Source: Henckelia pumila (taxonomy: Eukaryota; Streptophyta; Magnoliopsida; Lamiales; Gesneriaceae). From it: 64,000 bases of DNA. The translations under genes were made by a program, and so were the position numbers. The stretch is from the NCBI RefSeq assembly GCF_033568475.1, contig NC_133122.1, positions 16,496,763 to 16,560,762 of the forward strand, given 5' to 3'. The notes beneath the pieces are model-generated. The model did not search any database, was not told where the DNA came from, and was given only the letters and a program-made list of their open reading frames with translations. Below, in pieces: positions 23,392-34,383 of the stretch (within the stretch, counting starts at the first letter, position 1; each line of letters begins with the position of its first letter).

Positions 23392-26300
23392 AAGCCAACT
23401 AGTCATACTATGTAATCCCATTGCTTCGCGATGTTTGTCAAACAATGGTCCTGGCAAGGGCTTAGTAAGCGGATCAGCGATATTGTCTGTAGAGGCCACT
23501 CTCTCGACACTGATGTCTCCTCTTTCCACGATCTCCTGGATGATGTGGTATTTCCTCAGTATGTGTTTGGACTTCTGATGAGACCTTGGTTCCTTTGCCT
23601 GAGCAACGGCACCCATGTTTTCACAGTACACCGGGACTGGACCAACATCTTCAGGAATTACACCCAACTCTTGGATGAATTTCCTTATCCAAACCGCCTC
23701 TTTAGCAGCAGCTGATGCTGCAATGTATTATGCCTCAGTGGTGGAATCCGCTGTGGTGTCCTGCTTGGAACTCTTCCAAGAGACAGCACCGCCATTGAGC
23801 ACGAATACAAATCCAGAGGTTGATTTCGAGTCATCCACGTCACATTGGAAGTTAGAGTCGGTATAGCCTTCCAACTTCAATTCTCTCCCTCCATAAACCA
23901 TGAACAAATTCTTAGTCCTTCGCAAGTACTTAAGAATATACTTCACGGCTTTCCAATGCATTTGACCGGGATTGGCTTGGTATCTGCTCGTGACGCTCAG
24001 AGCATAGGCCACATCCGGTCTGGTAGATATCATCCCATACATGATACTACCTATGGCTGATGCATATGGCACGTGTGTCATCTTCTCTATCTCTTCGTCA
24101 GTCTTGGGACACATAGACTTGGATAGAGAAACTCCATGACACATAGGTAGATGTCCTCTCTTGGACTCATCCATAGAAAACCTTTTCAATATGGTGTTGA
24201 TGTAGGTTGATTGAGTGAGTCCTATCATTCTTTTAGATCTATCTCTATAGATCTGAATTCCTAGAATATAGGATGCCTCACCTAAATCCTTCATCGAGAA
24301 TCTACCTGATAACCATATCTTTGTTGACTGCAACATCCCTACATCATTTCCCATGAGTAGGATGTCATCAACATAAAGTACTAAGAATGTTACCGCATTC
24401 TTAACTACTTTTTTGTACACGCATGGTTCCTCCGGGTTCTTGATAAAACCAAAATCCTTTATCGTTTCATCAAATTTCTGGTTCCAACTTCTTGATGCTT
24501 GTTTGAGACCATAGATTGATCTCTGAAGCTTGCATACCTTATGCTCGCTTCCCATGGATGTATATCCCTCAGGCTGCATCATATAGATCTCTTCCTTAAT
24601 GTTTCCATTAAGAAATGCAGTCTTTACATCCATTTGCCATATCTCATAGTCATACCATGCTGCTATGGCAATAAGGATTCTTATGGACTTGAACATTGCG
24701 ACTGGTGAAAAAGTTTCATCATAGTCAACTCCTTATCTTTGAGTATAAACTTTTGCCACCAATCGTGCCTTGTAGGTCAATACCTTTCCATCAGGTCCAA
24801 GCTTTCTCTTGTAGATCCATTTGCACCCAATTGGAACAATTCCAACGGGAGGATCTACTAAAGACCAAACTTGGTTAGAATGCATCGAGTCTATTTCTGA
24901 TTGCATAGCTTCAAGCCATAAATTCGAATCCGCATCAGAAATTGCTTCCTTGAAGTTTTTTGGATCACATCCAATGTCGGGTTCACTTTGATCCCCTTCA
25001 AGAAGAAGACCATATCTAATAGGAGGCCTAGAAGTCCTCTCGGATCTCCTAGTAATAGGCGTGTCTTGTGATGATTCTTGAGGTGTAGGATCACTATTTT
25101 GTATCTCGGGTTCTTCTCGAATTTCTTCGAGTTCCATCATCTTGACTTTCTTATCCAATAAGAACTCCTTCTCTAAGAAGGTGGCATTCCTTGAAACAAA
25201 CACTTTTGTTTCAGCAGGATGATAGAAATAATATCCGATTGAATTCTTCGGATACCCTACAAAATAACATAAAGTGGATCGACTATCCAACTTATCTCCC
25301 ACTGTCTGCTTCACGTAAGCAGGACATCCATAAATCCTCAAGTACGAATACTTAGAGCTTTGCCATTCCATAACTCGTATGGTGTTTTATTTACTGCTTT
25401 AGTGTGGACGTTGTTTAACAACAATACCGCCGTTTCAAATGCGTAGCCCCAAAACGAAGGTGGGAGCTCAGTGAAGCTCATCATGGATCGAACCATGTCC
25501 AACAAAGTTCGATTGCGACGCTCTGAAACACCATTAAGCTGAGGTGTCATAGGAGGAGTCCACTGAGAGAGAATCTCATTCTCTTTTAGATAGTCCAAAA
25601 ACTCGGTACTTAAGTATTCTCCACCTCGATCCGATCGAAGTGCCTTAATACTTTTATCTAGTTTGTTTTCTACTTCAGCCTTGAATTCTTTGAACCTTTC
25701 AAATACTTCAGACTTATATTTCATTAAATATAAATACCCATACCTAGAATGATCATCAGTAAAGGTAATGAAGTAGGTGTTGCCACATTTAGTACCAATC
25801 CTAAATGGACCGCAAACATCTGAATGGATCAAATCCAACAGATTTTGACTACGCTCAGGTTTCCCTTTGAAAGGATATTTAGTCATTTTTCCCTTTAGGC
25901 AGGACTCACAAGTAGGTAGAGAGTTAATATCAGACATATCAAACATGCCCTCTCCCACTAGCTTGTTCATCCTCCTTGAGGAAATATGACCTAGCCTAGC
26001 ATGCCAAAGGTTTGCCGGGTTTTGACTATCGTCCTTCCTTTTAATTGTTGTTACCGGTTTTATCAACATAATTAATTGGAACGTATTTTAATTTTAAGCT
26101 ATATAGATCGTTTTCAAGGTGTCCATTTCCAATCAAACATTCATTCTTGTAAATATTGCAAATCCCATTCACAAAATTGCAAGAAAAACCATCTCTATCA
26201 AGCATAGAAATAGATATAATGTTTTTGACCAAATCCGGAACATATAAAACATCTCTCAAAAATAACTTAAAATTGTTCTGCAAAACTAAATAAATGTCTC

Positions 26301-26685
26301 CTATATCTTTGGCTTCGACTCTAGAACCATTCCCGAGCCTTAGCTGGGTCTCACCCATCCTTAGCTTACAACTTCTTGTCATCATCTGCAAATCATTGCA
26401 AATGTGAGATCCACATCCGGTATCCAATACCCAAGAAGAAGTATTAAGCGAAACATTTATTTCAATGTAAAACATACCCTTTGCAGTTCGCAACTGTTCG
26501 AGGTATTCCTTGCAGTTACGTTTCCAATGACCGGGTTTCTTGCAGTAATGGCAAACATTTTCATCTTTTATCCCAATTGAAGCCTTGGCCTTTTCCTTTC
26601 TTATTTGGTACAATCTTCTTGGGCGGGGCAGAACGTTTCTTACCCTTTTCACTTGGTCCTTTCTTAGAGTTAGAAGATGAGCCAA
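23389..26685 (-). pseudogene. Element C pol: zinc knuckle, protease, integrase, RT and RNase H, broken
   Basis: From right to left the minus strand encodes knuckle CHYCKKPGHWKRNC, protease WVLDTGCGSHIC and the GAG-pre-integrase HARLGHIS...CESCLKGK. Integrase follows (HSDVCGPF, FTDDHSRYGYLY, LRSDRGGEY, NGVSERRNRT), then RT (WIYKRK, QMDVKTAFLNGN, YVDDILLMG) and RNase H (LEGYTDSNF, SWKSSKQ, NIADPLTKPL). Breaks: a frameshift near 26060 between protease and integrase, a TAA near 24732 where a Glu codon is expected (QR-stop-GVDYDETFSP), and a TAA near 23727 in the TEA-stop-YIAAS motif. It is not functional, although each domain is easy to read. Confidence 0.9.
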
Positions 26686-27304
26686 CCAAGAGTACCGGTT
26701 TATCCTTCTTTAGTGTGGCTTCATATGTGACAAGCATATTGACCATCTCTTCAAGGGTGGCCTCTATCTTGTTCATATTGAAGTTCATCACAAAACCGTC
26801 AAACGATGAAGGAAGTGATAGAAGCAACAAGTCCGCGCTAAGTTCATGCTCCAAAGTCAAGTCGAGTGTTACCAACTTTTCAATGAGCCCAATCATGTGC
26901 ACCCCATGCTCACGGACCGAAGTCCCATCTCGCATGCGGCTCGTCATGAGCTCTCTGACGGTGGCATACCTCTCCGATCTTGACTGAGCTCCAAAGAGTT
27001 CCTTGAGGTTCTTGTGAATGTCAGCAGCATTCACGGTATCCTCGAATCTCCTTTGAAGCTCATCAGACATCGAAGCCTGCATGTAGCATTTGGCCTTGAT
27101 ATCATGGTCCCACCATAAATCAAGTTTGGCCAACTCTTCCGGACTTGTATTAGCCGGGGCTTCCTTCGGAGGCGGCTTCTCTAACACGTAAAAAGCTTTT
27201 TCCGAAGTAAGAATAATTTTCAACTTACGGAACCATTTCGTATAGTTTGCGCCAGTCAATTTGTTTTGTTCGAGAATTGAAAAAAGTGGATTGCGAGAAG
27301 TCAT
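26561..27304 (-). pseudogene. Element C gag (UBN2-type capsid protein)
   Basis: The frame starts MTSRNPLFSILEQNKLTG and contains the Copia gag signature NYTKWFRKLKIIL. It also has LWWDHDIKAKCYMQASMS, then LKELFGAQSRSERYATVREL and LLLSLPSSFDGFVMNF. A Lys-rich tail shifts frame near 26600 before the zinc knuckle, so gag and pol are not in one frame although they should be in this group. Confidence 0.88.
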
Positions 27305-28971
27305 TGTAATAGTATACTGAAAAGGAAACAGACAATAATCAATGATTGTTTAATTAATTTACTAAGACATAAAATATGGTGAATTTTAATTTTATGAATT
27401 ACACTCCCACTATTTTAACGATTTCACTACCCTCTAGTGAAAACGGGAAACTGTTTTCCTTAGTGAGAACATGGAGTCCAATTGACAAATCATGATCCCG
27501 AATAATATCAGCCAACCATAATTTTCAAAAGGTAGAGCCCAATTACTTCCAAAGTAACCCCCATGTTTTTACCTCATGTCCAATAAGGGCCCAATAATAT
27601 GACGCCGTTTATTGTGACATGTCAAGATAACCCATCAATATTAAGTTGTGATGGACGGTCGCCATGTGGATCCCCAGTAATATGGCCAATCCCATGGGAG
27701 TTCTACCCAACTTACAACATGTGTCGATCCAATGTACAGCTTTTCGACGAACGGGCCCCCCCAATAATATGAGCCGGACCGTATCCGCGGGTAGCATCTC
27801 ATACATTGATCGTTGATGGAAGGTAGGAATATTTAAACAATATTTAAATTCTCTTTTTATTAATCTTGATATCAATTTTAAATCATATTTAAAATGAGGG
27901 ATTTTTAATTTTTGAAAATTTGTCTCATCATGCAATTTATGTATGCTTGCGGGATTCATACAATTTTGTCTAAACATGCATACATCAATAATATCATATA
28001 TTATTTAAGGATGATCGATCACATTAACTAATCGACCCGTGGTTGCCAATCACGAGTCTAAGTCCAATCCTAGGTGATATGCAAGTATGCAATGCAATCC
28101 TATTACATTGTGCTTCCAATTTACATTTCTTCGGTCTTCATTGTCTGCTGGGCCCACCATTTCTTCAAATCTTTGTCTCCCACTAAGTCTAATAAATTTA
28201 CGCTAAATTTCAATGACAAATATGGGATACATTTTTAGGGGTGGGAACGGGCCATAAACCAGACCCACTTTTATTACATGTGACAATCATATTGGGCTAT
28301 AAACCAAGCCCATTAATAAACACCAACAACAATAAGACAAATTTAAATCACCTAACATACACCTAAAACATTGGTCATGGCAATCGATCATCCTTTATCT
28401 ATTAATTAATTCAATAATTAAATAATTGGATAAACATGCAAAGGCATCATAATTTAAAAGATAAAATCATATTTTATCTTATCCATCCATAAGATCATAT
28501 CTTATCATCAATTGTACCAAAATAATTAATTTTATAAAATTTAATTTAACGGATAAAATTTATAAATTTTCCAAAAATTCAAATTTATCCAAAAATCAAT
28601 TTTAAAATTTTCGGACTCTAACAATTCGATCCGATGCCTCGTGAACCAATCAAAAACAATTTTCGATCGAATCAAAAACTAGAATTTCAAAAATTAAAAT
28701 TTTAATTAAAAATTAAAAAATAATTTTTCCGGGTTGCCCGGGACAATCCTGGGCAGCCCGCTCCCCAAAAAAGGGCCCGGGCTGGGCAGCCCGTCGCTGC
28801 CCCTTGGGCAGCGATCCAATCGGTGCCCTTGGGCAGCGACACTCGCTGCCCGATTTGCCCATTAAAATTTCAATTTTAAATTTTCGTTTTGTTTCAAAAA
28901 CCGAGGCTTAAAAATTTTGTACAATCGATTAATTTAATCATTTGATCTGAGCAACCTGGCTCTGATAACAC
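27305..28971 (-). other. Element C untranslated leader: ~88-bp repeats and a CG-rich structured segment
   Basis: This is the 5' leader between primer-binding site and gag. The word CCCAATAATATGA-like recurs at about 27497, 27589, 27672 and 27759, spaced 84-92 bp, each amid purine/pyrimidine-biased text. At about 28730-28860 a CG-rich block has several GGGCAGC(G/C) words and their complements, able to fold into stems. No convincing coding sequence was found; the 122-codon frame at 27609-27977 is probably chance. Confidence 0.65.
28955..28970 (-). promoter_or_regulatory. Element C primer-binding site
   Basis: The minus strand reads TGTTATCAGAGCCAGG one base past the LTR end. It matches the initiator tRNA-Met complement TGGTATCAGAGCCA with one difference in the first 14 bases. 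Confidence 0.78.
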
Positions 28972-30365
28972 TGTTGGAAAACTGTGTTCAGATCAATTAG
29001 AATTGATACCCGGTGCAGCGAAAGTTTAAAAAATTTATTTTATTAATATGGAACGATTTCATATCTGGGTGGTATCAAAACTTTACGATTAAATTTGTGT
29101 AAGTAAAACAAATAATCACTATTAAATATTTTACCTTGAAATCTCGAAGCGAGATTATGGACACCAACAGAATTTAATCTGCTCTTGTTGTATATCCCAG
29201 GAACTGATGAATGAACGTTTCTTCAATCAGGTCCACGAATAGAAAACAAAACCCTCTGATTGACTGCACTAGAAATCAATCAGAAGTTTGCGTAGAGAAT
29301 AAACAGATATGATCTGTTAATTCAGATTGTAATTTTTCACAAAAATCACAACCCGAATTTTCTCCAAAAGGGACAGAGGATTTCGAAAATCCCTTTGAAT
29401 AATATAGGCTAAAATTCGAAAATTGCAAGACTGAAAATCTTATGTAATTTTCGAACACTTCATTATATTTATAGATAATTTCTAGTTATAATTGTATCAG
29501 TACTCTAACTCCTTAAAGCCCACAATCCATAACTTAAGCCCAACAAGCCAAGCCTGTTGTTATAGAAATTAATATAAAATTCATCGTGACTCCGATTGAT
29601 AAACTGATTTCACCAATGTGCACATAAACCATTTTTGCATCTCTTAGAGTCAAGATAATTTTCCTGAATCCAAATTCAGTGATTTCCAAAAATGTCCATC
29701 CCTATGTCATTTTAGAAAATCTCACTCCCTTTAGTTAAGAAGTCCAACTTCTCTTTCATTAAATTTAACTCTTTAAATTTAACTATCTCTACGGGGTTTT
29801 AGTAATCCATTACTTGTGTAACCCTCAATGGTTCAGGAATACAGCTAGCCGTGGGCTCACAACTCCTTGTGACTCGGAACAACAATTTCCGACTTACCCA
29901 TCGAATCATGGTAAGAGCGCCTAGCAACATCACCCCATGATTCCCTAGGTATTACTGATAGTGCCTGCAAGAACCAGTAGATTTTGGTTAGCATACAGTA
30001 CGGTCCCTTCATCCATATATCCCGATCGAATCAACAACCATTGGTATATCGAGAGTTGTTCGAGATTCGATAACTATGCATAACATCTTGGAGATCTATT
30101 AGTGACATCGCATGTGTTACTAGGAACACCAAGTAACCTAAAACACATCATGTACTCTGGCCAGAGATTCGTCACACTAATATCTCCTCAGATCGCATAG
30201 GATATCCACACTCGCAAGTATGTGGTGAATCCTTGACAACAAAGCATCGACTCCTATATGTGTCGTAACTGTACCCAATCCCGACACCTGATGACTCCAA
30301 TAGAGTCGGTAAATGAGTCAAAGTACAGTACTAACATATAGAGTCTCAATGATGTTTCAAGTAAC
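28972..30365 (-). repeat. Element C right (5') LTR, first part
   Basis: It parallels 21498 to about 22885 nearly base for base (a GG insertion near 29070 is one difference). It stops at GTAAC, where solo LTR E is inserted. Confidence 0.9.
30361..30365. repeat. Left target duplication of solo LTR E (GTAAC)
   Basis: GTAAC precedes E and GTAAT (32240-32244) follows it. The uninterrupted C LTR has GTAAT at the equivalent site near 22887, so the left copy has one transition. Confidence 0.82.
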
Positions 30366-32239
30366 TGTTGGATAACGCGGCTCTCAGATCAATCACGATT
30401 GATACCCGGTGCAGCGGAAGTTTAAAAATTTTATTATGGAACAATTCCATAGTGTAGGTATCAACCGTTTAACGATTAAATTATTTGTGTGTGTAAAATT
30501 AAATAACTATTATTAAATTTTACCTTCAATCTCGAAGCGAGATTATTGGACACCACACAGATTTCTCTGCGCTTCTTGTATCTCCCTGGAACTGATGAAC
30601 AAGCTTTCTGTCCTTCAATCAGGTCCACGAATGGAGGTTTAATCCCTCTGATAGATTGCACTAGAAAATCTATCAGAAGTTTTCTACGAAGAGAATAAAC
30701 GAATTTGATTCGCTATTCCAGACTGCAATTCAAAATCACAGACCGGAATTTCTCACGCAGAGAAGGGAGGGGGGCGGCCGAATTTCTTTTGAGAGAGAGC
30801 TAGGGTTTTCGATTTTCTGTCTCTCAAATTATGACCAGTTGTGTGTAATTTCTGTACTGTAATAACTTATTTATAATGCAGGCCACTAACACCTTAGGGC
30901 CCATTAGTCATAAGTTGAGGCCCGACAAGCAAAGCCCGCATGTTCAGAAATTAATATAAAATTCATCGTGACTCCGATTGATAAACCGATTTTACCAATG
31001 TGCACAGAAACCATTTCTGCACATTTTAAAGTCAAGATAAATTTTCCTGAATCCGAATTCAGTGGTTTCCAAAAATGTACATCCCTATGTCATTTTAGGA
31101 AATCCTACTCCCTTACTCTTATTTAAGAAGTCCAACTTCTTTATTCATTAAATTTAACTCTTTAAATTTAACTATCTCAACGGGGATTAAAACTCCATTA
31201 CACTGTGTGACCCTCAATGGTTCAGGGATACAGCTAGCCGTGGGCTCACAACTCCTTGTGACTCGGAACAACGATTTCCGACTTGCCCAACGAATCATGG
31301 TAAAGCGCCTAGCAACATCGCCCCATGATTCCCTAGGTATCACTGATAGTGCCTACAAGAACCAGTAGATTTTGGTTCGCGTACAGTACGGTCCCTTCAT
31401 CCATATATCCCGATCGAATCAACAACCATTGGTATATCGAGAGTCGCTCAAGATTCGATAACTATGCAATACATCTTGAAGATCAAATTAGTGACATCGC
31501 ATGTGCTACTAAGAAACCATTTCTTAAATCACATCAAGTACTCTGGCCAGAGATTCGTCACACTAATATCTCCTCAGATCGCATAGGATATCCACACTCG
31601 CAAGTATGTGGTGAATCCTTGACAACAATGCATCGGCTCCTATATGTGTTGTAACTGTACCCAATCCCGACACCTGATGACCCCCATAGAGTCGGTAAAC
31701 GAGTCAAAGCACAGTACTAGCATATAGAGTCTCCATGATGTTTCAAGTAGTAAGGACTAATGGTGTACAACCAAAACCGCGGACTTTATCCACTCGATAA
31801 GTGATAACCACTTGGAAAGTCCGGATAGGGTAGTTCGATTATTCATCCTATGAATATCCATTTGCATGCTTCGAACATCTCCATGTTCCCTACCAATGAA
31901 ACGTGGTACTCCGCATCGCAAATGCTAGTCTCAAACTCGAGCGATCCTTATCCTTATTCTCGGACGGCTCAATCGACTAGGAACAGTTTAGAATATACAG
32001 TGACTATAAGATGTATTTCATGATAGACATCCCCATGTTCTACCACATCTTACATACACTATAGTATATTCAAGGTCTTTATCAAAACAACAATAGTATA
32101 TCACAATATAACAATATGAAGAAAGATAAAGTCATTGCCATTAATAAAAGTGTAAATTACATTAAACAAAAGATCGTTTGTACAAAGAGTCATCAAAGCC
32201 CATAGCCACAAGTTGGCTCACTGGGCACCCACTCTTTCA
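30366..32239 (-). mobile_element. Solo LTR E of a related Copia family, inside element C's 5' LTR
   Basis: It starts TGTTGGATAACGC and ends CACCCACTCTTTCA, with the same overall plan as C's LTR but many substitutions and small indels. It is therefore a sister family or an older subfamily. There is no internal region and 5-bp duplications flank it, so it arose by LTR-LTR recombination of a full element. Minus orientation is inferred from its resemblance to C's LTR. Confidence 0.88.
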
Positions 32240-32244
32240 GTAAT

Positions 32245-32730
32245 AAGGACTAATGATGTACAACCAAAACCGCGGACTTTATCCACTCGATAAGTGATAA
32301 CCACTTGGAAAGTCCGAATAGGGTAGTTCGATCATTCATCATATGAATATCCATTTGCATGCTTTGAACATCTCTATGTTCCATACCAATGAAACGTGGT
32401 ACTCGGCATCACAAATGCTAGTCTCAATCTCGAGCGATCCTTATCCTTATTTGCGGATGGCTCAATTGACTAGGAACAGTTTAGAATATACAGTGACTAT
32501 AAGATGTGTTTCATGATAGCCATCCCCATGTGCTACCACATCTTACATACACTATATTATATTCAAGGTATTTATCAAAACAACAATAGTATATCATAAT
32601 ATAACAATATGAAGAAAGATAAAGTCAATGCCATTATAAAAGTGTAAATTATATTAAACAAAAGATTGTTTTACATAGAGTCATAAAAGCCCTTAGCCAC
32701 AAGTTGGCTAACCGGGCACCCACTCTTTCA
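32245..32730 (-). repeat. Element C right (5') LTR, remainder
   Basis: It continues the C LTR exactly where E interrupted it, matching about 22890-23374 and ending CACCCACTCTTTCA. Element B sequence resumes at 32731. Confidence 0.9.
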
Positions 32731-33227
32731 TGCTGATCGGCACAAATTCCATCATTAACTCAAACAATCGAAGAAGACCATTCAATCCAAAAGAATTCCG
32801 ACATTGAAGAATAACAAACAACTGCTTGGTATCAATATCTGCTATACGATTCTCAAAAACTCTGAAAGATCAGCACAATTCTCATTCCAAAAGATAAGAA
32901 ATCAACGATAAGAATTCTTAGTCTCAACTAATTCTTCTGAAAGATCCGATTAATAGAAAGATTAACAACACTACTGGAGTATTCGTCAATTCGAACGATT
33001 CAACAAAAGTTTAGAGGCACGATAAACATTAAATAGATTCTTCAATAAGAAGGAAATTAACTCGCCAGTATCTAACAGTCCAGTAAGAATAGAAAACCAA
33101 AATAAACGTTACCTGATCTGTCATTATCGGGTGCAGCCTGAGTCTGCGGGTCCTCAGACAGATCAAAGACTCGTGCCTGCTGTCTGGGAGGCTGGCTTGC
33201 ATACTGATTACCTTCCTGTCTATTCTG
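32731..33227 (-). pseudogene. Element B protease remnant and unreadable pol fragment
   Basis: At about 33055-33084 the minus strand reads LLDTGELISFL, a decayed form of the Ty3/Gypsy protease motif [12 protein letters not shown]. It follows a gag tail with QARVFDL-type sequence. The remaining bases to 32731 hold no readable domain and end at element C's right LTR. Confidence 0.6.
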
Positions 33228-34031
33228 CTACTGAGGTTGAAAAGAGTGGACAGTAGGAGCTTGTTGCTGAGGCTGAGCTGTCTGTCTCGAAAAACTTCCA
33301 CTCTGAACTTGCTCAGGGACACGCTGAGGGCACGCTCTGGCAAAGTGCCCCGCCTGGTTACAGATATAGCAGCTTCCAAAAAATACCTCTACACTGATCA
33401 CTGGAGTGACGACCTCCGCAGTTGGCACAAGACATGCCTGACTGACCCGAACTCTGTCCCGATCCAAACTGTCTCGAGCCACTAGAGCTCGAAGAACTGG
33501 TTCCATGCTTCTTAAACTGCTTCCCCTTCGGGAGATAGTAATCCTTCCTATTACTTCCACTGCTACCACCCTCAGAACTCGGTGGTTGGTTCTGAAACTG
33601 AAATGATTGATTATGGTAATGGAATGGTTGGTCCTGATATTGAGAAGATTGTGCCTGAAACTGTCCTTGCTGCTGCTGAGGCACAAACTGATTTTCTCTC
33701 TGTCTCCACAAACCTGCTTCAGCTCCTTTTGCATGATTCATGGCATCCGCAAAATTATCTGGCCTAGCAGTGTTTACCAACGTGAAGATATCAGGGTTCA
33801 GACCATTAATGAACTGATCAGATTTTGCTTCTTCGTTGTCGGCAATGTGCGGTGCAAATCTCAGCAAACTATCAAACTTGGCCACATACTCCTCAATATT
33901 CAAATTTCCTTGTTTTAGATTTGCAAATTCGGCTCCCTTGTCCTTTCGGTACGAAACTGGGAAAAACCGTTTATAAAACTCAGACTTAAACAGATTCCAG
34001 TTAATAGTTGTACCTCGGTTCTCCATGGACC
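33228..34031 (-). pseudogene. Element B gag, C-terminal part (after element D)
   Basis: The minus-strand frame carries the second half of a Ty3 retrotransposon gag domain (NWNLFKSEFYKRFFP, FANLKQGNLNIEEYVAKF, QFINGLNPDI). It continues with a Gln/Ser-rich linker and CANCGGRHSSDQC. A frameshift near 33380 separates this from the knuckle CYICNQAGHFARAC, followed by a stop at 33228. Its N-terminal part lies at 41326-41630, beyond element D. Confidence 0.87.
34028..34031. repeat. Left target duplication of element D (GACC)
   Basis: GACC precedes D's 5' LTR and recurs at 41326-41329 after its 3' LTR. Removing D with one copy keeps B's gag in frame, so the boundary is precise. Four bases rather than five is slightly unusual. 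Confidence 0.8.
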
Positions 34032-34180
34032 TGTAGTAGCCCGTGCCCTAATTGAGTAATTAAAGGATTAATGCTAATTAATTCAATTAGGCATCGGACG
34101 GATCGGAAGCTCCGAAGGGACGATCGGAAGCTCCGATCGGGATCGGAAGCTCCGATGAGGATCGGAGGCACCGATGATAT

Positions 34181-34197
34181 TACGTCATCCATGACGT
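34181..34197 (+). promoter_or_regulatory. Inverted TGACG (as-1-like) pair in D's U3
   Basis: TACGTCA and TGACGT face each other across four bases. TGACG motifs bind TGA-type bZIP factors that respond to salicylate and oxidative stress. Function here is inferred from the motif only. Confidence 0.5.
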
Positions 34198-34270
34198 GTG
34201 GTTGGATCGGAAGCTCCGATCAGGACCGGAGGCTCCGATCACCCCTATCTGGAGTCAACAAGTGATATTT

Positions 34271-34281
34271 TGACACGTGGC
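34271..34281 (+). promoter_or_regulatory. G-box / ABRE-like site in D's U3
   Basis: TGACACGTGGC contains the CACGTG core (34274-34279) in an ABRE-type context, in the largest gap of the palindrome array. bZIP or bHLH factors could bind it; this is motif evidence only. Confidence 0.5.
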
Positions 34282-34375
34282 AGATCAGGATCTTCGGAAG
34301 CTCCGATGGCAGGATCGGACGTTCCGATCCAGGTTCGGACGTTCCGATCGAGGATCAGAGGCTCCGATCGTTGTC

Positions 34376-34383
34376 TATAAATA
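34376..34383 (+). promoter_or_regulatory. TATA box of element D's LTR promoter
   Basis: TATAAATA follows the palindrome array and precedes the presumed transcription start about 30 bases downstream, near 34405-34415. The same box is at 40331-40338 in the 3' LTR. Confidence 0.75.

Larger units (their letters stand above)
21498..32730 (-). mobile_element. Element C: Ty1/Copia retrotransposon, decayed, with a solo LTR nested in its 5' LTR
   Basis: The LTRs (21498-23374; 28972-30365 plus 32245-32730) start TGTTGGAAAA and end CACCCACTCTTTCA. On the minus strand the order is 5' LTR, primer-binding site, long leader, gag, protease, integrase, RT, RNase H, polypurine tract and 3' LTR. Integrase before RT identifies Copia. 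LTRs near 1.88 kb and a UBN2-type gag suggest the Tork/Angela group, tentatively. The LTRs are highly similar by eye, but the coding region has stops and frameshifts. Confidence 0.9.
34102..34368 (+). promoter_or_regulatory. Array of ten ATCGGA-NNN-TCCGAT near-palindromes in D's U3
   Basis: Units of 15 bp start at 34102, 34123, 34142, 34161, 34206, 34225, 34292, 34314, 34334 and 34354. Spacing within clusters is 19-22 bp, about two helical turns; the two larger gaps are 45 and 67 bp. Spacers are mostly AGC, GGC or CGT. Each unit is an inverted repeat suited to a dimeric protein. The last unit ends about 8 bp before the TATA box. I know no plant factor with exactly this site, so an enhancer or repressor role is inferred. 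Confidence 0.8.

Noticed and set aside
23431-26987. Plus-strand frames overlapping element C pol
   Set aside because: They are antisense shadows of the minus-strand Copia coding region, which has unmistakable domains.
27609-27977. 122-codon frame in the leader of element C
   Set aside because: It crosses the ~88-bp repeats, has no recognisable domain and no equivalent in related leaders that I know; chance is more likely.
34102-34368. CRISPR array
   Set aside because: The units are 15-bp imperfect palindromes with very short, non-unique spacers in a plant LTR, with no cas genes; it is a promoter repeat array.
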